Part shown: in pieces, positions 17,678 to 26,134 of the stretch
Layout of the letters: every line of letters begins with the position of its first letter
Position numbering within the stretch: the stretch's first letter is position 1
NCBI GenBank assembly: GCA_902806215.1
Contig: CADCVT010000256.1
Span: 1 to 32,567, forward strand
DNA: 32,567 nucleotides
Source of the DNA: an uncultured Solirubrobacteraceae bacterium
Lineage (GTDB): Bacteria > Actinomycetota > Thermoleophilia > Solirubrobacterales > Solirubrobacteraceae
Reading direction: 5' to 3'
Translations under genes and position numbers: made by a program
Notes under the pieces: model-generated
Databases searched by the model: none
What the model was told of the DNA's origin: nothing
Seen by the model: the letters and a program-made list of their open reading frames with translations, nothing else

Positions 17678-18598
17678 ATGACCTCTCCGTGGCCGGCGGT
17701 GAACTACGACGAGTGGGCGGCGACCTGCGACACGCTGCACGCGCACACGCAGGTGCTCGGCAAGCTCGCGGTCGCGCTCGCGCCGCAGGAGCCGCAGCTG
17801 CAGCACGCGGCGCTGCGCCTGACCGCCCGCGGTTGGGAGACCCTGCCGCTGCCGGCCCCCGACGGGTCGGGGGCGTTCGTGGCCGCGCTCGACCTTCGCC
17901 GCCACGAGGCGCTCGTCGAGCACACCGACGGGCGCAGCGGGAGCGTCGCGCTGACGGCGGACCGCCCGGTCGGCGAGGTGACGCGCGACCTTCTCGCGAC
18001 GATCGGCGGGCTCGTGGGGGAGGCCACGATCGACCCGACGCCGCAGGAGGTCCCGTGGACGGTGCCGCTCGACGAGGACGACGAGCACCGCACCTACGAC
18101 GCCGAGGCCGTCGAGCGCTACTTCGCCGCCGCCACGCAGGCGGCGCTGGCCCTGGCCGCGTTCCGTGCGCCGTACCGCGGGCGGTCGACGCCGGTCAACG
18201 CGTGGTGGGGCTCGTTCGACCTCGCCGTCAACCTGTTCTCCGGCGCCGAGGCGCGCCCGCCGGCCGACGACTTCATCATGCGCAACGCGATGGACGTCGA
18301 GGAGGTCGCGGTCGGCTGGTGGCCGGGCGACCCGCGGTACCCGCGCGCCGCGTTCTACGCGTACGCGCACCCGGCGACCGACGCGTTTCCGAGCGGCGTC
18401 GTCGCGCCGGAGGCGGCCCGCTGGGACGCCGAGCTCGGCGAGTTCGTCCTCGACTGGGACGATGTGCGCGCGAGCGGCGACCCGCACGCGACGGCCGTCG
18501 AGTTCGCGCGCTCGGCGTTCGCGCACGGCTGCGACGTGTGCGGCTGGGAGCCGGCGCTGCCGGCAAGCGCCCAGGGCACGCCGCCGCCGGTGCGCTAG
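17678..18598 (+). CDS. DUF5996 family protein
   Basis: MTSPWPAVNYDEWAATCDTLHAHTQVLGKLAVALAP...; TAGCGT-6 nt-ATG. Confidence 0.75.
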   Translation: MTSPWPAVNYDEWAATCDTLHAHTQVLGKLAVALAPQEPQLQHAALRLTARGWETLPLPAPDGSGAFVAALDLRRHEALVEHTDGRSGSVALTADRPVGEVTRDLLATIGGLVGEATIDPTPQEVPWTVPLDEDDEHRTYDAEAVERYFAAATQAALALAAFRAPYRGRSTPVNAWWGSFDLAVNLFSGAEARPPADDFIMRNAMDVEEVAVGWWPGDPRYPRAAFYAYAHPATDAFPSGVVAPEAARWDAELGEFVLDWDDVRASGDPHATAVEFARSAFAHGCDVCGWEPALPASAQGTPPPVR

Positions 18599-18601
18599 TG
18601 C

Positions 18602-18643
18602 CCTGAGTCGGGAATTCGCGGGCACCCGAATTCCCGCCTCAGG
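18602..18643. terminator. Long inverted repeat between convergent genes (bidirectional terminator)
   Basis: cctgag t cgggaattcg - cgggcacc - cgaattcccg c ctcagg: 16 of 17 positions pair, 8-nt loop. Confidence 0.75.
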
Positions 18644-18646
18644 ACG

Positions 18647-19072
18647 CTAGAGCCGCTGCTCTGTCGCCGGATCCTCGGCGCCGGCGAAGTACTGGTCGAG
18701 CACCTGCTGGAACAGGGGCTCGTCGGGGGCCGCACGCGCGAAGAGCGTCATCGACGAGCGGAGCTTCATCGCGTCGATGCCGCCGAGGACCTCCTGCGGG
18801 TCGGTCTCGGGCAGCTCGGTGAGGATCCGCGCGCACTCGCGCATGCGCTCGCCCAGCACGGGGTGCTCCAGGTACGCGCGCGCCTCATCGAGGCCCGAGA
18901 TCGCGTACTGCTGCGCCGCGGGACTGCGGCCGAGCCCGGCGATCTGCGGGAACACGAACCACATCCAGTGGCTCCTCTTGCGCCCGGCGCGCAGCTCGGT
19001 CACCGCCCGCTCGTAGGTGCCGCGCTCGTCCTGCTCGTCGACGAACCGCTGGAGCCCATGAGGGTCGGTCAT
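18647..19072 (-). CDS. DUF1810 family protein
   Basis: GLQRFVDEQDERGTYERAVTELRAGRKRSHWMWFVFPQIAGLGRSPAAQQYAISGLDEARAYLEHPVLGERMRECA. Confidence 0.92.
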   Translation of the reverse strand: MTDPHGLQRFVDEQDERGTYERAVTELRAGRKRSHWMWFVFPQIAGLGRSPAAQQYAISGLDEARAYLEHPVLGERMRECARILTELPETDPQEVLGGIDAMKLRSSMTLFARAAPDEPLFQQVLDQYFAGAEDPATEQRL

Positions 19073-19101
19073 CGGCCGATCATGCACTAGCGTCCGGCCG
19101 C

Positions 19102-19503
19102 ATGGCGAAGGTCACCGGCATCGGCGGGTTCTTCTTCCGCGCGGACGACCCGGACGCGCTGAACCGCTGGTACGCCGAGCACTTCGGCGTGATCATGCTC
19201 GAGTCGCAGGGCTACGACGATCCCGGCTGGTTCCAGGACCGTGGCGAGACGGTGTTCTTCGCGTTCTCGCCCGACTCGACCGAGTTCGGCTCCCCCGACA
19301 AGAGCTGGAAGATCAACTTCCGCGTCTCGGACCTCGACGCGACGGTCACGGAGCTGCGCGCCGCCGGCGTCACGGTCGAGCCGCACGCCGACGAGTACCC
19401 GAACGGCCGGTTCGCCGAGCTCGAGGACCCGGAGGGCAACCGGATTCAGCTCTGGGAACCGAACGCCGCGTCGATCGCGCGCGACCCGGGGTCTAGCCCC
19501 TAG
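19102..19503 (+). CDS. VOC family (glyoxalase/bleomycin resistance-like) protein
   Basis: ITGIGGFFFRADDPDALNRWYAEHFGV...LEDPEGNRIQLWEP; TAGCGT-8 nt-ATG. Confidence 0.92.
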   Translation: MAKVTGIGGFFFRADDPDALNRWYAEHFGVIMLESQGYDDPGWFQDRGETVFFAFSPDSTEFGSPDKSWKINFRVSDLDATVTELRAAGVTVEPHADEYPNGRFAELEDPEGNRIQLWEPNAASIARDPGSSP

Positions 19504-19512
19504 TCGTAGCGC

Positions 19513-19824
19513 CTAGTGGTGGTGGTCGCCGCGGTGCTCGTGCTTCGCGAAGCCGCGGCTGAGCATGTAGCCGACCGCCAGGACGGTCACGAGGGTCCAT
19601 GCGGCGCCGGCCTCGAAATTCTCGGCGACGGCGGCGGCGATCAGGACCGCGAGCGCGGTGACCGCCAGGACGATCAGCTCGGTCGTCACGGGGAGGCCGG
19701 AGCCGCCGCCGCCGCGGCCGACCGAGGCCCCACCACGGCCGCCGGGGCCGCCGCCGGTCCGCGTCTCGCCGAACGTCCCGGGACGCTGGCCTGAGGGGTC
19801 GACTCGAACGGCGTCTTCGCTCAT
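19513..19824 (-). CDS. Small membrane protein with Gly-rich N-terminus and His-rich C-terminus
   Basis: MSEDAVRVDPSGQRPGTFGETRTGGGPGGRGG...TM helix...KHEHRGDHHH; overlaps the upstream stop by 4 bp (ATGA). Confidence 0.7.
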   Translation of the reverse strand: MSEDAVRVDPSGQRPGTFGETRTGGGPGGRGGASVGRGGGGSGLPVTTELIVLAVTALAVLIAAAVAENFEAGAAWTLVTVLAVGYMLSRGFAKHEHRGDHHH

Positions 19825-20594
19825 CGGTGGTTCGTCTCCTGGGGGGTGGGGGTGGTGTCGACCTCTACGCGCTCCTTGCGCACCTGGTCGGTGAGGCGGG
19901 CGTGCTCGACGATCGTGTCGCGCGCGACCTTCACGCGCTCGACCGGCACGACGCGCTTCTGCACGACGGGCTGCTCGGCGTAGAGGACGAAGACGAGCTC
20001 GTCGTCGGTGAGCTGGGCGTCGCCGTTGCCCTGGTCCGGGATGGCGTCGGCGTCGACGTCGGAGAGCGGCTCGCGCTCGACGCGAAGCTCCTCGCGGCGC
20101 AGGGTGACGGTGAGCGTCACCTCCTCCTCGACGATCGTCTTGTGCAGGCGGACGCGCTCGGTCGGGTACGAGGCCTTGTCGACGACGAGCTCCTCCTCGG
20201 AGCGCGTCACCTCGACCTCGTCGGACTCGGCGACCGGGGCGGGAGCAGGAGCGGACGGGGACATCGGCGCCGTCGGCGCGGTCGGCGCAGCGACGCTGGG
20301 ACCGTTGAGCCCGAAGAACTCGAGCACGCGCTCGCCGGCCGCGGCCGGGATGCTCGTGACGTCGCGTTGGACCGCCGGAGCCTCGCGGACGAGGTCCGGG
20401 CTGAGCGGCAGGATGACGACGTCGTCGGCGCGGCGCGCGTTGCGCAGCGGCACCGCCACGCGCTTGCCGGCGACCGACACGAAGGCGAACTCCGGCTCGC
20501 CGGTCGTCTTGCCGACGAAGAGCTCGTCGAGGGTTCCGTAGGGCTCGCCGTCGACGTCGGCGATCGGGCGCCCGATCCAGTCCGCAGGGTTCAT
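19821..20594 (-). CDS. PRC-barrel + DUF2382 (YsnF/AvaK-like) stress protein
   Basis: DWIGRPIADVDGEPYGTLDELFV; SEEELVVDKASYPTERVRLHKTIVEEEVTLTVTLRREELRVERE. Confidence 0.85.
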   Translation of the reverse strand: MNPADWIGRPIADVDGEPYGTLDELFVGKTTGEPEFAFVSVAGKRVAVPLRNARRADDVVILPLSPDLVREAPAVQRDVTSIPAAAGERVLEFFGLNGPSVAAPTAPTAPMSPSAPAPAPVAESDEVEVTRSEEELVVDKASYPTERVRLHKTIVEEEVTLTVTLRREELRVEREPLSDVDADAIPDQGNGDAQLTDDELVFVLYAEQPVVQKRVVPVERVKVARDTIVEHARLTDQVRKERVEVDTTPTPQETNHR

Positions 20595-20669
20595 CGTGGT
20601 CCGGGCGTACCCAGCCCCGAGGACCCGAACCCGGCCCGGTGTCATCGCACGATGACGCCGCGCCGCCGA

Positions 20670-21746
20670 TCAGTCGCCGAGGAGGAACCGCAGGTGCACG
20701 TTGTGGTCGCGGTCGACGACGTAGAGGAAGTGGCCGTCGGCTGTCTGGGCGATGCCCTCGACGGTCTTGAAGTCCGGGAAGTCGTGGACGCGGGTGGCTT
20801 CGACCGGCCCGCCCCGGGCGGTGAGCGGCAGCCGCAGGCTCCAGTGCTCGCAGTGCGCGTTGGCGTCGCTGGGCCGTCCGGCGAGCAGGACGCTGTCCTT
20901 GCCCTCGGCGTCGAGGTTCCCGACGAGCACGTGGAGCTCGTCGGTCTCGGACCGGTGCAGCCCGCGGACGCCGAGCGGCCGCTCGGGATCGCCGCCGCAC
21001 CCGACGACCCACACGGCGCCGCAGGTCACCGGCTTCTCGGGATCGTCGAACAGCGCGTCCACGTCGTGCAGCTCGACGAGGAGCGGCGCACCGGACGCAG
21101 AGACCGGCACGCGCAGCCCGAGCAGCAGCGTCCCGTCGGGGCGGAACTCCATCCCCTCGATGTTGATCGGCTGGTCGTCGGGCCGGACCCGGCCGCTCCA
21201 GCCCTTGCCCTTGTCCTCGCCGCGATCGATCGTCGCGTCGATCAAGGCGCCGCGGGCCTCGTCGACGAGCGGCAGCAGCTCGATCCCGCTCTCGCGCAGC
21301 GCGTCGTTGACCGCCCGGTGGACCGCGAACGCGTTGCGTACCACCTCGAGCTCGCATTGCTCGCCGGACGCCGCGCGCGCGAGGTCTCCCTCGGCCATCC
21401 GCGCGAAGAACGCCCGGCGCGGCTGGAGCGGGCCGTCCTTCGAGCCGTAGTGCGAGCCAGCCACGTACAGCCGCCCGCCGTGGAAGGCGCAGGCCTCGGC
21501 GTCCTCGGTCCTGCCGTCGTCGCCGGTCACCCGTAGGTCGAGCCGCGTGGCCTCCCACCCGTCGGCGAGGTCGTCGCCGCGGTGACCGAGCAGCGCGATC
21601 GCGCGCTCGACGGCGTCCTCGTCCAGCACGGTCACGTACGCGCTGTCGAAGCCGGCGGGGACCGCGTCGCGGGGCACCGGAGCGAGGTCGGACGCCTCGT
21701 TGGGCTCGAGGTGCAGGTCGACGGGGTCGGGGTTCATGGTCGCCAT
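20670..21746 (-). CDS. DUF3616-like beta-propeller protein
   Basis: NIEGMEFRPDGTLLLGLRVPVSASGAPLLVELHDVDALF...; KTVEGIAQTADGHFLYVVDRD. Confidence 0.6.
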   Translation of the reverse strand: MATMNPDPVDLHLEPNEASDLAPVPRDAVPAGFDSAYVTVLDEDAVERAIALLGHRGDDLADGWEATRLDLRVTGDDGRTEDAEACAFHGGRLYVAGSHYGSKDGPLQPRRAFFARMAEGDLARAASGEQCELEVVRNAFAVHRAVNDALRESGIELLPLVDEARGALIDATIDRGEDKGKGWSGRVRPDDQPINIEGMEFRPDGTLLLGLRVPVSASGAPLLVELHDVDALFDDPEKPVTCGAVWVVGCGGDPERPLGVRGLHRSETDELHVLVGNLDAEGKDSVLLAGRPSDANAHCEHWSLRLPLTARGGPVEATRVHDFPDFKTVEGIAQTADGHFLYVVDRDHNVHLRFLLGD

Positions 21747-21761
21747 AGTGACCTGCGAGCG

Positions 21762-22175
21762 ATGACCCAGCTTCGCGACATCGAGACCCGGGAGGACTGC
21801 GAGCGCCTCGTGCGCGCCTTCTACGGCCAGGCGTTCGAGGACCCGACGATCGGGTTCGTGTTCACCGACGTCGTCGGGCTCGACCTGGAGGCCCATGTGC
21901 CGCGGATCACGGACTTCTGGACGACCGTGCTCCTCGGCGACAAGCGCTACGGCGGCAGCGCGTTCAACCCGCACGTCGCGGTGCACGCGAAGGTCGCGCT
22001 CGAGGAGCGGCACTTCGAGCGCTGGCTCCAGCTGTGGTTCGGGACGGTGGACGACCGGTTCAAGGGCGAGAAGGCCAACCAGGCGAAGATCCACGCGCTG
22101 CGCGTCGCCCAGGCGTTCCTCCAGCGTCTGCAGGGATTTCCCGGTGGCACGGCCGATCCGATGAAGGCCAGGTAG
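21762..22175 (+). CDS. Group III truncated hemoglobin
   Basis: DIETREDCERLVRAFYGQAFEDPTIGFVFTDVVGLDLEAHVPRITDFWTTVLLGDKRYGGSAFNPHVAVHAK. Confidence 0.9.
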   Translation: MTQLRDIETREDCERLVRAFYGQAFEDPTIGFVFTDVVGLDLEAHVPRITDFWTTVLLGDKRYGGSAFNPHVAVHAKVALEERHFERWLQLWFGTVDDRFKGEKANQAKIHALRVAQAFLQRLQGFPGGTADPMKAR

Positions 22176-22240
22176 CCAGAACTCCACCTTCGCGCGGACA
22201 GGAGCGCGACTTCTTGCCGCGAAGCGGGTTGCAACGGCTC

Positions 22241-25192
22241 GTGCCCACCCGGATCCTCCTCGTCCTGACCGTCCTCGTCGCCCTCGCGACGGCGGCCGCC
22301 CCCGCCCACGCCCGCGACCTGCGCGTGGGCATCGCCGACGACGCGATCCTGCTCAACGGCACCGCCGCGGAGGCGCGCAAGGCGATCTCGGAGTGGAAGC
22401 GGCTCGGCATCGACACCGTCCGCATCCAGGTCGTCTGGGCCCGCGTCGCGCCGAGCCCCCGCGAGTACGACCCGCCGGCCGACTTCGATCCGGCCAACAA
22501 CCAGGACTACCGCTACCAGTGGCACGACGTCGACCTCGCCGTCCAGCTCGTCGCCGACGCGGGGATCCAGCCGCTGCTCATGCTCGACGGCCCGCCGCCG
22601 CTGTGGGCGTCGACGCGCCCGCGCGCCGGCAACCCGCGCTACCAGCCGTCCTCGTACCACTTCGGCAAGTTCGCGGCCGCCGTCGCCGCCCGGTACGGGC
22701 ACCTCGTCGAGGAGTACATCCTCTGGAACGAGCCGAACCTCCCCGTGTGGCTGCAGCCGCAGGCGCTGTGCAAGGGCCGCTCGTGCACGCCGGTCTCGCC
22801 GCACACGTACCGCTACATGGTCCGCGCCGCCTACCCCGAGATCAAGGCGGTCGACCCGGCCTCGCGGGTGCTCGTCGGCGCGCTCGCGCCGTCCGGCGGC
22901 AACCTGCGCTCGAAGAACGCCAACATGCGCCCGCTGCAGTTCTGGCGCGCGTTCGGCTGCGTCGACCCGCTGCTCCAGCCGCTCGACACGGGCCCGTGCC
23001 TGAACTTCGAGCCGGCGACCGCGGACGGCATCGCCCATCACCCGCACAGCACGAAGCACCCGCCCCATGAGGGCTACCCGAACCCCGACGACGCGGCGCT
23101 CGCCGCGCTCAAGCAGCTCGAGCGCGTCGTCGACGGCCTCCAGAACACCGGCCGGCTCATCGGCACGACGAAGCCGCTCGGCTTCTGGCTCGACGAGTAC
23201 GCCTACCAGACCAACCCGCCCGACAAGCTCCGCGGCGTCACACCGGGCCGGCAGGACCGCTACCTGCAGCAGGCCGCCTACCTCGCCTGGCGCGACCCGC
23301 GCGTGCAGCTCGTGGCGCAGTACCTGTGGCAGGACGAGCCGGTGCTCGGCGGCAAGCGCTACACCGGCTGGCAGTCGGGCCTCCTGAACTCGCAGGGCGA
23401 CGAGAAGCCCGCGCTCGCGCACTTCGACGACCCGCTGTGGGTCGACATGGAGCGCGGGGTGATCTGGGGCCAGATCCGGCCCGGCCGCGACCACGACGTC
23501 GAGATCCAGGTCCGGCGCCCCGGCGCGGGCACCGAGTGGACGACGCTCGCGCGCATGCGCACCGCGCCCGACGGCTCGTACTTCCTGAAGACCCAGCCCG
23601 AGCAGTTCGCCGCGTACCGCACGATCTGGGGCGACGGCAGGACGACGGCCACGCTCCTCGCCGCGCCGCTGTCGGACACGTCGCAGGGCGTCCAGCGCAC
23701 CGAGGTGTCCGAGGGGCTGCCGGTCGAGCGCCGCGCTGCGGCCGAGGTCCCGGGCCAGCCGATCCCGCCGTCGTTCGCCGGCCTGTCGATGGAGTGGACG
23801 TCGGTGCCCGACTACATCGGCACCGGCGGCGTCGTCAACCCGATCTTCGCGAAGCTCTCCGACACGCTCGCGCGCGCCGGCAACGGCCCGCCGACGCTGC
23901 GCTTCGGGGGAGAATCGACCGACCACACGTGGTGGAACCCCGGCGCGCTGCCCAAGCCGCCCGGCATCGCCACCGACCTCAACCCCGCGTGGTTCGCCGA
24001 ACTGGCCAACTGGGTGCGCACCGCGCGCACGCCGTTGCTGCTCGGCCTGAACATGGGCCTCAACGACCCCGCGCAGGCGGCCGCGATGGCGAGCGCCGCG
24101 CGATCGAGCCTGCCGCCGGGGAGCATCCGGGCGTTCGAGCTCGGCAACGAGCCCGACCTGTACGCCACGCCGCGGACCTACTCGGTGCGCAACAACGTCC
24201 GCGCGCGCCAGCAGAAGCGGCCGGTCGGCTACGGCTATCCCGAGTACCGCAAGGAGATCTCCGAGCACGTCGCCGCGGTGCGGCCGGTCGCGCCCGACGT
24301 CGGCCTGTCGGCCGGCGGCTTCGCCTCCGGCGCGTGGGACGATCTGCAGGACGACGTCCTCGCCCGCGAGTGGGCCGTGAAGCTGTGGAGCGCCCACGCG
24401 TACCCGCTGCAGACATGCGACAAGGCCGTCCGTCGCCGCGGCGGCGCGCGGTACATCCCCAAGCTGCTCGCGCCGGGCGCGTACACGGCGATCATCGACC
24501 GCATGCGCCACCTGACCGCGGTCGCCACCTCCAACGGCGCGAAGGTCGTCGTCTCGGAGATCAACTCGGCGATCTGCGGCGGCCTGCGCGGCGTGAGCGA
24601 CACGTTCGCCTCGGCGCTGTGGGGCACCGACATCCTGTTCGGCCTGGCGGCCGAGGGCGTGCGCAACGTCGACTTCCACACGTGGACGGGCTCGATCTAC
24701 GGGCCGCTCGAGTTCGCGCGCCAGAACGGCGTCCCGGTCGCGCACGTGCGGCCGCTCTTCTACGCGATGCTCCTGTTCAACCGCGCAACGCCGCGCGGGT
24801 CGCGCATGCTCACCGTCGGGCCGAACCCGCCCGGCGCCAAGCTCAAGACGTGGGGCACGATCGACGGCCAGGGCACGCGCCGGTTCGTCGTCGTCAACAA
24901 GGACGCGAAGGTCGGGCGCAAGGTCGTCCTCAGCGTCCCGGGATCCAAGGGCCGCGCCCGCGTCGAGCGCCTCGTCGCGCCGTCGCTGAAGTCCCAGAAC
25001 AACGTGACGTTCGGCGGCCTGGGCTGGGGCGGCTCGACGAGCGACGGCGAGCCGAAGGGCAAGGAGCGCGCCGAGCGCATCGAGGCGCAGGGCGACGCGC
25101 TGCGGCTCGTGATCCCGCGCGGCAGCGCCGCGCTCGTCACGGTCCCCGGCGACCCGATCCCGGTGACGCGGCGCGGTCGCACCGGCCGCTGA
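22241..25192 (+). CDS. Secreted double glycoside hydrolase: N-terminal clan GH-A (GH39/GH5-like) barrel and C-terminal GH79-like barrel
   Basis: Signal peptide VPTRILLVLTVLVALATAAAPAHA; EYILWNEPNLPVWL ... LDEYAYQTNPPD (first barrel); IRAFELGNEPDLY ... VVVSEINSAICGG (second barrel). Start codon uncertain. Confidence 0.8.
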   Translation: MPTRILLVLTVLVALATAAAPAHARDLRVGIADDAILLNGTAAEARKAISEWKRLGIDTVRIQVVWARVAPSPREYDPPADFDPANNQDYRYQWHDVDLAVQLVADAGIQPLLMLDGPPPLWASTRPRAGNPRYQPSSYHFGKFAAAVAARYGHLVEEYILWNEPNLPVWLQPQALCKGRSCTPVSPHTYRYMVRAAYPEIKAVDPASRVLVGALAPSGGNLRSKNANMRPLQFWRAFGCVDPLLQPLDTGPCLNFEPATADGIAHHPHSTKHPPHEGYPNPDDAALAALKQLERVVDGLQNTGRLIGTTKPLGFWLDEYAYQTNPPDKLRGVTPGRQDRYLQQAAYLAWRDPRVQLVAQYLWQDEPVLGGKRYTGWQSGLLNSQGDEKPALAHFDDPLWVDMERGVIWGQIRPGRDHDVEIQVRRPGAGTEWTTLARMRTAPDGSYFLKTQPEQFAAYRTIWGDGRTTATLLAAPLSDTSQGVQRTEVSEGLPVERRAAAEVPGQPIPPSFAGLSMEWTSVPDYIGTGGVVNPIFAKLSDTLARAGNGPPTLRFGGESTDHTWWNPGALPKPPGIATDLNPAWFAELANWVRTARTPLLLGLNMGLNDPAQAAAMASAARSSLPPGSIRAFELGNEPDLYATPRTYSVRNNVRARQQKRPVGYGYPEYRKEISEHVAAVRPVAPDVGLSAGGFASGAWDDLQDDVLAREWAVKLWSAHAYPLQTCDKAVRRRGGARYIPKLLAPGAYTAIIDRMRHLTAVATSNGAKVVVSEINSAICGGLRGVSDTFASALWGTDILFGLAAEGVRNVDFHTWTGSIYGPLEFARQNGVPVAHVRPLFYAMLLFNRATPRGSRMLTVGPNPPGAKLKTWGTIDGQGTRRFVVVNKDAKVGRKVVLSVPGSKGRARVERLVAPSLKSQNNVTFGGLGWGGSTSDGEPKGKERAERIEAQGDALRLVIPRGSAALVTVPGDPIPVTRRGRTGR

Positions 25193-25234
25193 GCGACACG
25201 CCCGACGATCTCCGGTAGGACTGACCTCGGTCGC

Positions 25235-25327
25235 CGAGGCCGGCCGCAGGAACGGCAGGTCGAGGACGTCGGCCTGCCGCAGCTCGACGTTCGCGATCCC
25301 GGCCTCCGCGCCGCCGGCCTGCTCGAC
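25235..25327 (-). pseudogene. Relic of a class I methyltransferase
   Basis: Minus-strand frame reads GVEQAGGAEAGIANVELRQADVLDLPFLRP; EAGIANVELRQADVLDLPF is a typical post-motif-II MTase stretch, with no full ORF around it. Confidence 0.45.
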
Positions 25328-25355
25328 GCCGAGCGGTGGGCGTGGGGACCGCGGC

Positions 25356-26108
25356 CTAGCCCGCGACGCGCGGGCCCGGCAGGTTCCGGAAGGCGAACGG
25401 CGCCGGCTCGCGGCCGGCCTGGACGAACCAGCACTCGCCGGTCATGTCGCCGGTCAGCAGCTCGATGACTGCGCCGGCGACGGTCTCGGCGGCAATGACC
25501 GGGATGCCGGCCTGCGCGAGGCCCTCGCGGATGTCGTCGATGATCCGCGAGTCCGCGAAGCCGGGGCAGACGGCGTTGAAGCGCACGCCGCGATCGGCCA
25601 GCGACGGGCCGAGCGACCGCGCGAGGCCGACGACCGCGTGCTTGTTGGCCGCGTACAGCGGGTCGAACGGCACGCCCGTGAGCCCGGCCAACGAGGCTGT
25701 CGCGACGATCGCCCCGCCGCCGCGAGCCGTGAGCGCGTCGAGCACCGCGTGGGTCCCGAACACGACCCCGTCGAGGTTGACGCCCATGACGTGCCGGTAG
25801 CGCTCGACGTCGAAGCTCGCGTCGACGCCGAAGCCGGTCGACACGCCCGCGTTGAGGTGCACGAGGTCGACGCCGCCGAAGCGCTCGGTCGCCGCGGCGA
25901 CCATCGCGTGGTTGTCCTCCATCCGCGAGACGTCGGTGCGGTGGAACGCCCCGTCGACCGCCTCGGCCACCTCACGTCCGCCGGACTCGTCGACGTCGGC
26001 GACGAGCACGTTCGCGCCGGCAGCGGAGAGCGCCTCACAGGTCGCGCGGCCCAGGCCGCTGGCGCCGCCGGTCACGATCGCGACCTTGCCGTCGAGGGAG
26101 GGAGTCAT
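25356..26108 (-). CDS. SDR family NAD(P)-dependent oxidoreductase
   Basis: KVAIVTGGASGLGRATCEALSAAGANVLVADVDE; LNAGV; YAANKHAVVGLARSL. Confidence 0.95.
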   Translation of the reverse strand: MTPSLDGKVAIVTGGASGLGRATCEALSAAGANVLVADVDESGGREVAEAVDGAFHRTDVSRMEDNHAMVAAATERFGGVDLVHLNAGVSTGFGVDASFDVERYRHVMGVNLDGVVFGTHAVLDALTARGGGAIVATASLAGLTGVPFDPLYAANKHAVVGLARSLGPSLADRGVRFNAVCPGFADSRIIDDIREGLAQAGIPVIAAETVAGAVIELLTGDMTGECWFVQAGREPAPFAFRNLPGPRVAG

Positions 26109-26116
26109 GGGGCGGC

Positions 26117-26126
26117 ACCCTAGATT
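26117..26126. promoter_or_regulatory. Overlapping divergent -10 boxes (TAGGGT on minus, TAGATT on plus)
   Basis: accctagatt; each hexamer is exactly 8 nt from its ATG (26108 minus, 26135 plus); they overlap at 26121-26122. Confidence 0.55.
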
Positions 26127-26134
26127 GTCGCGCC

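Noticed and set aside
21947-24745. 932-aa minus-strand ORF opposite the glycoside hydrolase
   Set aside because: Shadow of the coding frame; composition only.
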